Positions 12,177-23,000 of a DNA stretch of 64,000 nucleotides are shown here, piece after piece (position 1 is the first letter of the stretch; every line of letters begins with the position of its first letter). Position numbers and translations under genes: made by a program. Location: positions 10,850,001-10,914,000 of the forward strand of contig NC_091055.1 of the NCBI RefSeq assembly GCF_963966145.1, written 5' to 3'. Under the pieces are notes generated by a model. That model ran no database searches and was not told where the DNA came from. It saw only the letters and a program-made list of their open reading frames with translations. Origin of the DNA: Tenebrio molitor (taxonomy: Eukaryota; Arthropoda; Insecta; Coleoptera; Tenebrionidae).

Positions 12177-13584
12177 GACTGCATTTCCACGTGGTGGGGG
12201 AAGGAGTTGTGAGAGTTCGGAGTTCCCGCCAAGAGAGGGTGTACGATCGGGAAAACTACATAGACTTCAGGATGAGACTTCTGGGAGAGCCAGGTACAAC
12301 GACACGTGTTCGACGAATTTTTGTGACACATCTGTGCAGGTCAAGGCCCTTCGGTGCTGTCTCCAGGGATCCACAGTTTTCCCTTCAAGCTGGGACTCCC
12401 TCTGGGCCTCCCTTCGACCTTCTTAGGCAAACACGGATGGGTGCAGTATTTTTGCAAAACAGCTCTGAGAGAGCCAAATGGACTGACTCACAAAAACCAA
12501 CAAGTGTTCATTGTGATGAACCCGATCGATCTAAATTTAGAACCGTCGATCTTAGGTGTAAGTCTACTAACAGTTTACTAATTAGCCGATAGAGCAACTT
12601 CATTAGTATTGTGTCATTAATTTAGAACATTTCGGGGCAGGAAACGTTTAGGTGCGAAGTTGAACATAAGTTTGGAGTCAGTTGTGTCGGATCTGGACCG
12701 GTCGTGTGCAAAGTCACTCTAGATAGAGGTGGATACGTTCCCGGTGAGAGTATAGGTGAGTAAGCTGCGACTTAGCAAAGTCCCGTCTTGGATTGATTCG
12801 CTCACACGTCATATCTCTTCAGGTGTGTCTGCAAGTGTGTTTAACAGAAGTAGAGTCACTATTAAGAGTACAAGAGCAGCTTTAACAGAAAGCATTACGT
12901 ACATGGCCAGAGGTAAAGTTGTTCAGTCGGAAAAAAGGGAGTTGGCGTCTCTGACCAGAGGCAAAATAAGACCTGGAGAGAAAGACGAATGGATCAACGA
13001 ACAACTCTATATACCACCTCTGCCACCCACGAATTTACGAGGTTGCCATTTAATCAAAGTCAATTACGATGTCTATGTGAGTTGTGCGAAAATATTGGGC
13101 GATTCAAAATGATTGTAGATGAATATGGCAACTATGTACAAAAATTTATTGTGTAGGTAGGATAGAGTTGACATTTCTTTGACAGTTCATAGTCGCGCAA
13201 TTTTGAAAATTGTCAAATCAATGTGCAATGGTATAAAAAAACCAAATGCACGCATATATGAAATGTCATATGAATGTCAACTCTACCACATCCACACAGT
13301 TGCCACATAAATTTTCGTACTTACATGGTTGTCATATTTATCCACAATCATTTTAATCACTTTAAATCACCCAATACAATCTACTTGTGCTAACAATATG
13401 TTTCTAGTTTATCATAGAACCTAAGAATCTTCAAAAAGAAGTTAAACTACAGCTTCCGATAATGATGGCGACTTATCCGTTGCGGTCAGACGACGACGAT
13501 GGTGGTTACAAGTCTGGAACTCACTACCCTTCGACTTTACCAATCTTCAGGCCTTGGCTCGAAGATAAACCAACAATAGAATAA
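12177..13584 (+). CDS. Arrestin-domain-containing protein (ARRDC/alpha-arrestin-like), 5' exon missing
   Basis: Exons: 12177-12293, 12340-12557, 12641-12755, 12823-13076, 13408-13584; all junctions are GT..AG and all phases agree. The joined frame gives 292 residues plus a stop. The N-domain part shows LHFHVVGEGVVRVRSS, an ENYIDFRMRLLG strand, SPGIHSFPFKLGLPLGLPST, and FVMNPIDLNLEPS-like text. The C-domain part shows FRCEVEHKFGVSC, RGGYVPGESIGVSASVFNRS and LYIPPLPPTNLRGCHLIKVN. These are classic alpha-arrestin signatures; family members act as adaptors in membrane-protein ubiquitination and endocytosis. The first exon here needs an upstream phase-1 donor and is preceded in frame by a stop, so a 5' exon with the first strands (roughly 35-45 residues) is missing. 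No PPxY motif is visible in the C-terminal tail. Poly(A) signals AATAAA occur at 13716 and 13780. Confidence 0.9.
13090..13378. repeat. Palindromic MITE-like element filling an arrestin-gene intron
   Basis: ATTGGGCGATTCAAAATGAT at the left and ATCATTTTAATC..ATCACCCAAT at the right are inverted copies. The arms extend about 60 bp inward and continue in an inner pair (AGAGTTGACATTT / AATGTCAACTCT). It occupies nearly all of the intron 13077-13407 between the last two exons. Confidence 0.75.
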
Positions 13585-13715
13585 CATAGACAATAAGTTT
13601 AGAAGAATACTAATGTATTTGTGCCAATATACATAATACGTAGATACTAATACGTCTACGTTTAGATTATATATTTTATTACCTAAAAAACTAATTGAGT
13701 AACATGAAAAAGACA

Positions 13716-13785
13716 AATAAAAAATCATTTAACAAGTACAAATTCGCACAACGTTGTAACAGCTTTGTTTACTTTTGGAAATAAA
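13716..13785 (+). terminator. Poly(A) signals of the arrestin-domain gene
   Basis: Two AATAAA hexamers (13716-13721 and 13780-13785) lie 130-200 bp after the stop codon, in front of the next gene on the same strand. Confidence 0.5.
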
Positions 13786-14080
13786 TTTTGTGAAATATAA
13801 TTGTCTATTCTAGATATGCCCGTTCTTACACTCGATCTAAACATTAATACTGCTTACAATAAGTCAGTCTTTGTGAGCGTTACACAACACATTTACTCAC
13901 AAAGGTTTAATAAATACATTTACAAGAAGTTCGAGTTAATCGTTTCAATCTTAGTTAAACGTCATTACTGTGATAAGTTGATGACCCTTGACCAGACAAG
14001 AGATACCGAGAGACATCCTCTTCAATTCAGTTAACATCTAACCGTTGTACTTAATTAAAGCTATTTTATCCAGTGTGAAG

Positions 14081-15485
14081 ATGCGTAGTTTAAGCCTCGT
14101 TCTGATTCTACTCTTTGTGAATTTTTGCCGCAGCGAAGGTATGATAATTTGAGTATTTTTTTTCGTTTCCAGCAATAACGTGGGCAATAATTTTAGTGTC
14201 GACTTCGCAACAGCAAAAAGTTCTTGAAAAAGGGGAGAAAAAAATGAGCGAACTTATATTAAGAATCTTAGATCACTACAAACAGGAAGATCCTGTCGGG
14301 ATTCCTGGTGCGCCTGTACCTGACCCCTTGTCCATTCCTCCGTTGGCCCACTCGTTTTCTGTGGGCAAAATGACCTTTAAAAACGTCCAGCTTTTCGGAT
14401 TGTCAAAGTTCCGCATCCCCCATGTCAAGGCGGATGTCACTGCAATGAAAGTCGAAGCGGCGTTAACAATAAAATCTTTACTGGTCAGAGGAAATTACAC
14501 TCTAAGTTCTATGTTCTTTTCGTCCCACGGTCCCTTCACAGTCAAACTGACCGACGTGTACGTCCGGGCGATCGCCAAGTTGGAAGTCGTAAGAAACGGC
14601 CAGCTCGAGGCCCAAGACATGAACATGGACATCACGTTCAAAGGCATCGCCATGGACTTCAAGAATCTGGGATTTTTCGCGTCCATGTTCCAAGGAGTCG
14701 TCAACTCTGTCGGAACTTTCCTTTTTGACTCGATCAAACCGTTCATCTTGCGCGAGATGAACACCAACGTCCGCAAAGACGTCAACCAGCAAGTCAGAAA
14801 GATTCCGCAAAAATTCCCAAACTCTATCTCCCCATTTGACCAGCTGATCGTCGACATTCGTCACAGAATCAGAGCCAAGAATTTGGACCCTTACAAAGTC
14901 AACGACTACAACACTACCGTTGGAGTTTTTGACATCTTCATGAGTCACACTTGGTTGTACGGTCTCTCCAGTGTACACAGATTTGGCGATATAATACTAC
15001 AGATAAAAAATAACAGTGTAAGTGCGTCCTTGGAAGTAGGTACGCAAAGAATGGAAGGAACGAGTAACTGGGAAGTCTCTTTCATTGCCGGCCTGATGTC
15101 CAGAGCTGGTACAGTCTCGTTCAGCGTGGACTACTTAAGGGTACTTACTGAAGAACGACGAACAATCAAGATTTTATTTGCTTTGTTTTAGGTTCAAGTC
15201 ATTTTGAGTCAGACCATGGACACGAGGAATTCACCAAAACTGGAAGACATTCAGCTGGAATTGGGTAACATTCAAGTCAGATTTGATGGTGCTGGGACTG
15301 TGGATTACGCGATAGAGTTTGCAATAAATGTACTACCTAATCTGTTGAGGTATCAAATAATGGACGCTTTGGAGAATCCTGTAAAGCAGAAGATTCAAGC
15401 GGAATTGAACAATGTTAATGTTGAAAGATTGATAAAGGAGAACGCCGACAAAATTGATAATCCTCATAACGTAGAACTGTTGTAA
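14081..15485 (+). CDS. Secreted tandem TULIP protein (Grp7 allergen/JHBP-like)
   Basis: Exons 14081-14138, 14197-15140, 15192-15485 join in phase to 431 residues. Residues 1-19 (MRSLSLVLILLFVNFCRSE) form a signal peptide encoded by its own exon. The mature part is two related halves. The first (about 68-222) begins HSFSVGKMTFKNVQLFGLS and ends FDSIKPFILREMNTNV. The second (about 240-425) contains HTWLYGLSS, a V..GTQR.EGTSNWEV block, GNIQVRFDGAGTVDYAIEF and YQIMDALENPVKQKIQ. This pattern matches insect secreted lipid-binding (TULIP-fold) proteins of the Grp7-allergen/haemolymph JHBP group; no ligand can be deduced. A 35 nt alternative first intron (acceptor at about 14174) would also stay in frame but is shorter than usual insect introns, so the 58 nt intron was chosen. 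It lies 0.5 kb downstream of the arrestin gene and is convergent with InR. Confidence 0.85.
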
Positions 15486-15509
15486 TGAAAATATAAATCA
15501 GATTATAAG

Positions 15510-15515
15510 TTTATT
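15510..15515 (-). terminator. Candidate poly(A) signal of InR
   Basis: TTTATT here reads AATAAA on the - strand, about 520 bp past the InR stop. I found no other AATAAA on that strand between the stop and this point. If used, the InR 3' UTR would overlap the 3' end of the convergent gene almost up to its stop codon. Confidence 0.4.
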
Positions 15516-15531
15516 TTCTTTTATATAAAAT

Positions 15532-15600
15532 AATAAAGAAATAATGTACATTATTTTACAGAGTACAAAATTTAACTAAAATATAAATAGGTACAATAAA
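15532..15600 (+). terminator. Poly(A) signals of the Grp7/JHBP-like gene
   Basis: AATAAA occurs at 15532-15537, 47 bp after the stop codon, and again at 15595-15600. Confidence 0.55.
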
Positions 15601-16037
15601 GTAGTTGTGACTACCAATCATCAATAAGATAACAGGAACTCATAATCAGGCTGCAATGTATCGATTGGCATTTGTCCAAAGAATGTCTTTATGGGATGCT
15701 ACACATTATATAATTACTTTAACTAATAAGGCAATTAGTTCCATCTCTTTTACATATACGAAAGTAGACAAGAATCTTAGAGTACCCCATAGAATAGAAA
15801 AATCAATAGACTAGTCTTTATGGTTTCAGGCTCACTGAATACGCCTCACTTAGTTAATGATTTGCTAATGAACACTGTTTTTCTGTAAAATGTAGGCCTT
15901 TCAGCAACTGAAGAAAATATCTTTGGTAATTTAAACTTATAACTACTTTACAAAAACAGTCATGTTACTTATGTCGCTTGCTGCAATAGTCAGATCTTTT
16001 AGGAAATACTTTCTTTCAACTGAGATGTGATATGTAG

Positions 16038-17028
16038 CTAGCACTGAGTTGTTGCTGCACCATTGGTGGGACATCCACTCACGTAACCATTAGCCGTAGC
16101 TATCCCATCCTTGCTCTCACCTGGAATACTGGGAAACCTCAGATGCGTGTCCGCGTCTGTCCCGAACTCGTCGTTGGAATCGTCCGAATTGAGGGAAAAA
16201 TTGACGTCGTGGTCGCCGGCCATGCGGAGCGGCGTGGTGGGGTCGTCTTGCGAGGGAGAGGGCGTCGGACGTGAGGCCCGCGCCTCGATTCCGGCCGCGC
16301 TGTGGTAGAACGAAACCTGAGCAAAAGTCGGACCGGCGTCCTCCAACAGCCACGAGCACAACCTCAGGAAGGTGGGACGCGCCGACGGTTTGTGCTGCCA
16401 GCAGTCCCTCATCAACGAGTACAACTTGTCGGGGCAGTTCTCCGGTCGCTCCATCACGCCCCCGTCGATCACGTACCGAAGGACTTGGTCGTTGGACAGT
16501 CCTTGGTACGGCTGCGACGCCAACGTCGCCATCTCCCACAACACGACGCCGTAACTCCAAACGTCACTGTTACTAGTAAACACACCGTCTTTCAGACTTT
16601 CCGGGGCCATCCAACGCACAGGGAGAAGCCCTTTGGTTCCCTTTCGGTAATAGTCCGTTTCGTAAATATCACGTGTCATACCAAAATCACCTATTTTTAC
16701 GGTCAAGTCTTCAGCTACCATGCAGTTTCTAGCTGCCAAATCGCGATGGACGAACTTCTTTGCCGACAAGTAAGCCATTCCGTCGGCTATCTCTATCGCC
16801 ATCTGAAGGATCTGTCTCAAAGTAGGTGGTTGCTTGGCGGTGTTAGGATCGAAAGTTTCCGTGTCTGGACGGTGAGAACGCAGATACGTCTTCAAATCGC
16901 CGTTAGCCATCAACTCCATTATTACAAGAGTGGGCTGTCCTTGCGACACCACTCCCAAAAGTCTCACAACGTGCGCGGTATCGAAAGCTTTCATTACAGA
17001 CGCTTCGTTCAAAAATTCCAAACGTTCC
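16038..17028 (-). CDS. InR: InR exon 15: kinase core and C-terminal tail
   Basis: It encodes RERLEFLNEASVMKAFDTAH, HRDLAARNCM, DFGMTRDIYETDYYRKG, LLPVRWMAPESLKDG and the rest of the kinase. A Ser/Asp-rich tail ending GAATTQC follows. All catalytic residues look intact. G+C content is far higher than in the flanks, which creates long antisense open frames that are not genes. Confidence 0.97.
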
Positions 17029-20000
17029 CTAAAATCACACAATTGGTACACCACACTCCTAGCATCCGCATTCTTCGACCACCTACCTGTTGGTTGCGTG
17101 TTCGTTAACAGTCTTCACCGCGCACTTGATCTGCGATCTACCTCTGATGTCTCGTGCCAGACCTTCGTAAACCATTCCGAAACTCCCCTGCCCCAGCTCC
17201 CTTATAAGATCAATCTTCTTCCGAGGAACCTCCCACTCGTCAGGGACGTACACGCTCGGAACGTATTCAGGATTGACGGATGGAATCAATCTCATACTCT
17301 CCTTGTCCGCCTTTCTCCTCTTGTAGTAGACAAACCCGATGACCGCAACGACCTACAACTTCATCCTTACACCACAGATCCAACTGTCAAGACTCTACAT
17401 ACAATCAAAAGACCAACACTGATCGCGACCCACACCACAGGAGTCGAAGACGAACGCTCCTCAATGTAGAAATAGACGTAAGGTGAGAAATCGCCGTGCT
17501 CAGCAGATGATGTTGCGAACACTCTCAGACTGTAGTTTCCAGGAGAAAGCCCCTTCAATGTATGGATTCTGCTCTGGTTCAAGAAACGTGTGTGCGTCAC
17601 GGACTCTTGGTTCGCTTTGGACTGAAAACAATACAATACAATTAGTATATTAAAACAGGAGTTTTATAAAACTTAATAAGACACGAGTCAGATTTGCAGC
17701 GCGATTGCCGCAGGCAGAAGTGCCGTAAATGACGAGTGCTCTTAAGTTTTATAAAACGGGTTTTTTATGCAATTTTTTCTAATTTGCGTATTAAATACAT
17801 GTTTTTTGCAAATAAAATACATTTTGGTAATTTAGGGAATTTTGTGACAGTTGGTGACACTTGTATGTAAAATTTTAATTTTAACCTAGACTAAACAATT
17901 AAAGATAATGAATTATCCAGAAATACGGAAAATAGCAGAGAATACCACAGTCAATTTGCTGCCAGTAATGTGTGTTACCAACTGAAAAAAGTTCCTAGAT
18001 TTTGGATGTGTTAATGGCCTATTAATGCATTCAAAATGACAGCTTTGTTAAAACAGCAAATAAGAAAAACAATATAAAACAACCAAGACAGTTACATTTT
18101 CGTTATCCAACTTTTTGTATTCAATTGTGTAACACAGTATGACTCCATTCGGATCCTCCGGTTCTTTCCACGTGATCGACACCATTTCCAAACTCTGATT
18201 GGTCACCTGAACGTGCTTGATGTCATCAGCACCCTTTTTTTGCATAGTTCTGTGAAACTTGCTACTCGTGTTGCTGCAAGGACTGGACGTATCTTCCCGT
18301 TCTTTACTCTTCTCTCTGCAAGCCTGAACGTTGACTTCGTACTGAGTGAAATGATGTAACTTGGTCAAATAGAACTCGGTTCCTGAGACTTCTATACTGA
18401 ACGAGATGTACATTTTTGTTGCTAAAATAACAACCAATAGAAAAACAACGTCATCTAAAACTACCGTCGTCACCATTATCTGTCACATTTTTAATTTCCA
18501 CCTTGTTGTACTTATCGGAATCATCTTCTTTGGGGAAATGGTCGTTGTAGGCGTCACGTTTTTTTCGAGACTCAGAAATTTCCCTGAAACGAGAAACTAA
18601 ATCTTGACTTTAACGTCACCTCTCTACTCACTTCTTCTTCACGTAGACTGCATTATGCAACTCATCTTCAAAATTAATTCTCGATTGTTCCACATCTTCG
18701 TTGATTGATGTTGTTGACGGTTTATTTTCCGCACAAGAGCACGTATCATTGTTGGGGGTCGACGAAATAGGAGCTACCGTGGCGCTAGGAATTGAATGTT
18801 TTGGCCGTCCCGAGGCTACAAGAACTGTAAGAAACTGTCCCAACTTGTATGTTCACAACTTACGTGATTTACAATAGTGTTCCGTCTGTTCCAAATCCAA
18901 ATTCTCATTCTTCTGTTTTCTCGCTGTTAGAATATAGTACGTGAGCTCACCGTTGGGGTTTTTGGGAGGCTGCCATGTCACTTTTAGAGAGTTACTCGTA
19001 TTACTGACCACTTGTAAGTTAACTGGGGCTGTTGGAGCTACAATTCGAGTGAATTAAAATAAGCTTGACACTCTAAAATATCCGCGACTTACTGTACGGA
19101 AGAGTCTTAAAGTATGAAATGTTACTCTGGGCACCTTTTCTTTCTGTTGCTATGGTGTAGGTCTTCACGTAATATGCGTACTGTGTGTGTGGTTTTAGTG
19201 CTAGTAGAGGATGTGTTACTTTTGTTTCGTTTTCGGTTCTCGCAACATCGTCTACTCGCCAACTGCAACAAAACAATGACTCGATTCTTTTCTTATCTGC
19301 CGGTGACAAATCTATTACCCATCACCCCCACAAGCGTCACGTCCGTCGTAGAGAGTGACGTTCTTGATTGGTGCTTCTATGGAGTAAACGATGTAACCTA
19401 GCAGTTTACGTGGATCGTCAATTTTGAAAGGTTCCCACTCCAAGACAACACCCTTACTGTATCTCACTTTAATTTGGACTTGTTTCAACATTTGGAGGTC
19501 ACCTGCAACAAGTGAATGTTTACAAGAGGTACACCGGAAGATCACGTGACTTACAAGCTATCTTGTCGCCGTTCGAGTTCTTAGCCACCTCCAGTTCCGT
19601 CACGTTCACGATGTTCGTGATATTCTGCAACATTTCGATCTCTTGTATGCACAGCTTTGGATTGAAGTGGAAGAAGAGTCGTCCCGTGTCGATCTTGAGA
19701 GTTTTATTCGTACTCCAGTTCCACAACTCTTGGAGATTTTGATTATCGAGTACCACAAAGACGTATCTAAAAATCTGGTGCAATCATACGGATGCATTAT
19801 GATGTGTCGTTTTACTTTTGGCTCTCTAACTGCTTGCCATGGATCACTTTCAAGTTTTTCAAGAAATTCAGAGAGACCAGAGGAAACGACCTGACCACTT
19901 TGAGGTAACCGTCGATTTCTTCGATCATGCCCAGATTCTCTTCCAATTCGTTGACGATGTTCCCTAAAAGTCTGTCAAGTTAACGAGTGGTAACGCACTG

Positions 20001-23000
20001 TCTGATACGTACTTCCTCCTCGGATATGTATCTCTAGAGAACTCGTTATGTGAGTACAACCTCGTAGCTGTCTTGCCAAAGTTATACTGTCTACGTTGAG
20101 CCCCGCACACTCCTTCGTGCAAGTTCCTGAAAACGAGATCATCTGAAGGGAAGGACTACGTGATCCGAACGAATATCTACCTTGACAGGGTATACAGTGA
20201 GTGGCGTTGTTCATATAGTTGGCGGGACATTCCAAGATACAAGAGTTGTTGTAGATCTTGTAGGGTTTTTTGGATTCGTTCTGCGACTCAAAATTCAACG
20301 GTCTCTTCATCTCCCTACATTCGTCCTCCGATATGCACCGTCTTCCTAAATACTAAAAATGATTTGTTAATTGTGCGTCGACAGTTCAAAATGCACAAAC
20401 CTGATACTGATGAGCAGGACAAGTCGTCATACATTTCTTTTTCGGTCCAAATTCCATACTCAAGTTTTTACAAACAGTACACAACTTAAGATTATCTACA
20501 CTGCATCCTCCTAAGCAACTCTCGTCACAACACTGGCCGTTCGCATTGCAGGCGTGTTTGCACTCACTAGGACATATTTTCTGGCAATGCTGTCTATTCC
20601 AGCACAATCGTGCGTCTCGGTCGAAAGTTTCACTGGTGAATCTGTGTGGTGCTTTGGGGCAAGAAAGATGAGTCCTTCCGTTACCGAAGTCGTCTTCCTT
20701 CTCGTCACCGGGACAGATGGGGCATTCGTTCGGCGATTTCAAATTCTTTATGAAGTGGTCATCTCCTTTGTCGTGAGCGATCAGATCCCAAGCGATCGAG
20801 TTCACAAAACATAACGAAGGGTTTTTGTCGATTCTAATCAAACCGTGGGTAATGTCAGTTAGCGAATACAAACCGATCTCTTGCAAGCTGGACATTTCAA
20901 ATACAACCAAAGAGTAAGTATAGAACGTAACCTGCCCTCGAATCACACTCAGATTTGGGAATAACTGTCCTATACTTCGCAATCCGTTTACTCTATACAA
21001 TAATAAATAATCGGTTATTTCGGTTAGGTTTGGAAAACTTAAAAGGGATAGTTCAGTCTCGTTCACATTATCAAACAGCAAAATCTGCACAAAACCTTCT
21101 ACCACGTGACAACCTTTTAGTCTGTCAAACGTATCCAGCGTATTTCTAATGTCCACGCTATCACAAACTGCAACAACATTCAACATATTAGTAACGAAGG
21201 TACAAAAGCGGCGGATAAATCAATACATCGATGCTTATTCCAATTAACTTGGTTAAATATAAACGGCAAAAATACAAGCTATTTATAGATGATAAATACC
21301 ATTAATTAAATTTTTTATCTGGGAGCTCGCCTCCATCGACAAAAAAAACCTCCGATTGCATAAACAACATCTCGAAATGAGTTATTGGGAAGATCTCTCT
21401 GATTTGGTAAAAGGAACACTCTCATCTTAAAAGAGCTTGTGCAGTGCTAGACACACAAACACCGTGTTAGTCGAGTTCTAATGCAATTCTCGAGTCCAGA
21501 TAGATCAATTTTGAAGGGAAAAGTGACCGTTGCTGCAAACAGGCGAATTCGGTGTAAAAATGTGTCCGAGACAGATGCAAACTGGTAAGTGGAAGGAGGG
21601 AATGATTGAAGTGTCGGTAACCGTGGCTGAAGAGTCGTTTTAACAATAACCACACAAAACATTGATTTATTCGGAGTTAATTGATACGTATCGACGAGCC
21701 GGAGGAGGCAGGTAGTGGCTGTCGACCAAAAACGAGCAAAAATGGCGTCGGAAATAATTAAGGGTAGCATGAACACTAGTGAACCAAGGAGAAGGTCGTG
21801 AGATTGAAGAAGCCTACAAGAATGCGACCGTCCGGAATGCAGTTTAACGTTCGGAATTTGCGAGACGCTGTGTTTGTGCAGTCCACGGGGTTACTGGCCA
21901 TCCGAAGGACAACGTCAGCGGTGGAGTTTACAGGTACCTTCTGCAATATGCAAGTGATCGATTTTCGCACGTGGAGCGACGCGACCCGTCTTCGAAGGCC
22001 CACACGTCTCCGCGAAGAACACTCGTCGAATTAAAATGTTTGCGGAGGAAAGCGCGAGTTTGTCAAACCTTGCCCCATTTTACGTCTTCCTCGTTCACAA
22101 CATTTCTTTATAGATAAACACGATCCGACCTGAAAAATGTCACTACGAAGGCCGTTTAAAAGCGCACACGGAATGAAGATCAAAGTTGAGTTGCGTGCAC
22201 TCGAAAAGTGCACCGCGATGGACGGTTCTTCCATTGCGATCTGTTATCTTGGATTTGACAGGAAGTCGACCTCTCGACGACAAAATTTAATCTACTTTAT
22301 TTCGGTGGAATACCTCGCGGATACTTTTCTATTAATTAAATTTGTTGTTTGTGGAATTTCCGGCGAGTTTACGATTCGCAGAAATGCGAACGGTAGATTT
22401 GACATTATCAATTTCATATCTGCGAACTTATTCATGAAAACGTTATCTGAACTAACGCCAACACCCGTTTCTATTATCATACCATTATCACTATTACTAC
22501 TGTTAAAAGTGACGTTTTTCAAGGACTTCGCGCTACTATAGTTCGCGCCAATTTTTTTTTTTCATTTCCTTCCACTTATTTGACGAATAACGGTCTTGAC
22601 AATTATTCAATATTTTGATACACTGCGAGATTCAATTTTAATTCTAATTTTTACGAAAAAATATTTTTTATACAGAGAAAAAAATAAACTGTATCGCTTA
22701 TTTCCAAATGAATTGCAAATTTTTTCGGTCAAAATCACAGATTTTTATTAATTTTACGTGTTGTAGAAGATATTAAAACATGCGATTTTGAAAAAAGAGC
22801 TCAATACGATTTAACAACACATCATTTATTTAATGAACACGAATTTTCAAAAACGTTCAAGCTACAAAAAATTTATTAAGTATTCGATTTTTTACCAATT
22901 TATTACTTAATTGATATAACTTAAAAAACGTGTATTGGCATTGACATTTTATAAAAATGAAAAATTCCACAGTAAACTTTAATCGTTTCTGCATAAAATT

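Noticed and set aside
12103..12426. 107-codon frame starting with ATG just upstream of the arrestin exon
   Set aside because: It is in the wrong frame for the arrestin motifs and runs across an intron; the true frame has a stop before the acceptor.
14174..14196. Alternative 35 nt first intron in the TULIP gene
   Set aside because: It also keeps the frame, but a 35 nt intron is below the usual insect minimum; the 58 nt intron has a normal acceptor.
14502..14978. 158-codon open frame on the - strand
   Set aside because: It is antisense to exon 2 of the secreted TULIP gene, with no motif.
16302..17108. 268-codon open frame on the + strand
   Set aside because: It is antisense to the GC-rich InR kinase exon and has no domain features; codon bias of the kinase exon produces it.
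21168..21186. ATG at 21186 as InR start
   Set aside because: It lies in the splice acceptor tract (TTGTTGCAG) and would give a receptor without a signal peptide.
22137..22541. 134-codon open frame on the + strand
   Set aside because: It has no recognised domain, no splice context, and lies inside the inferred InR intron.
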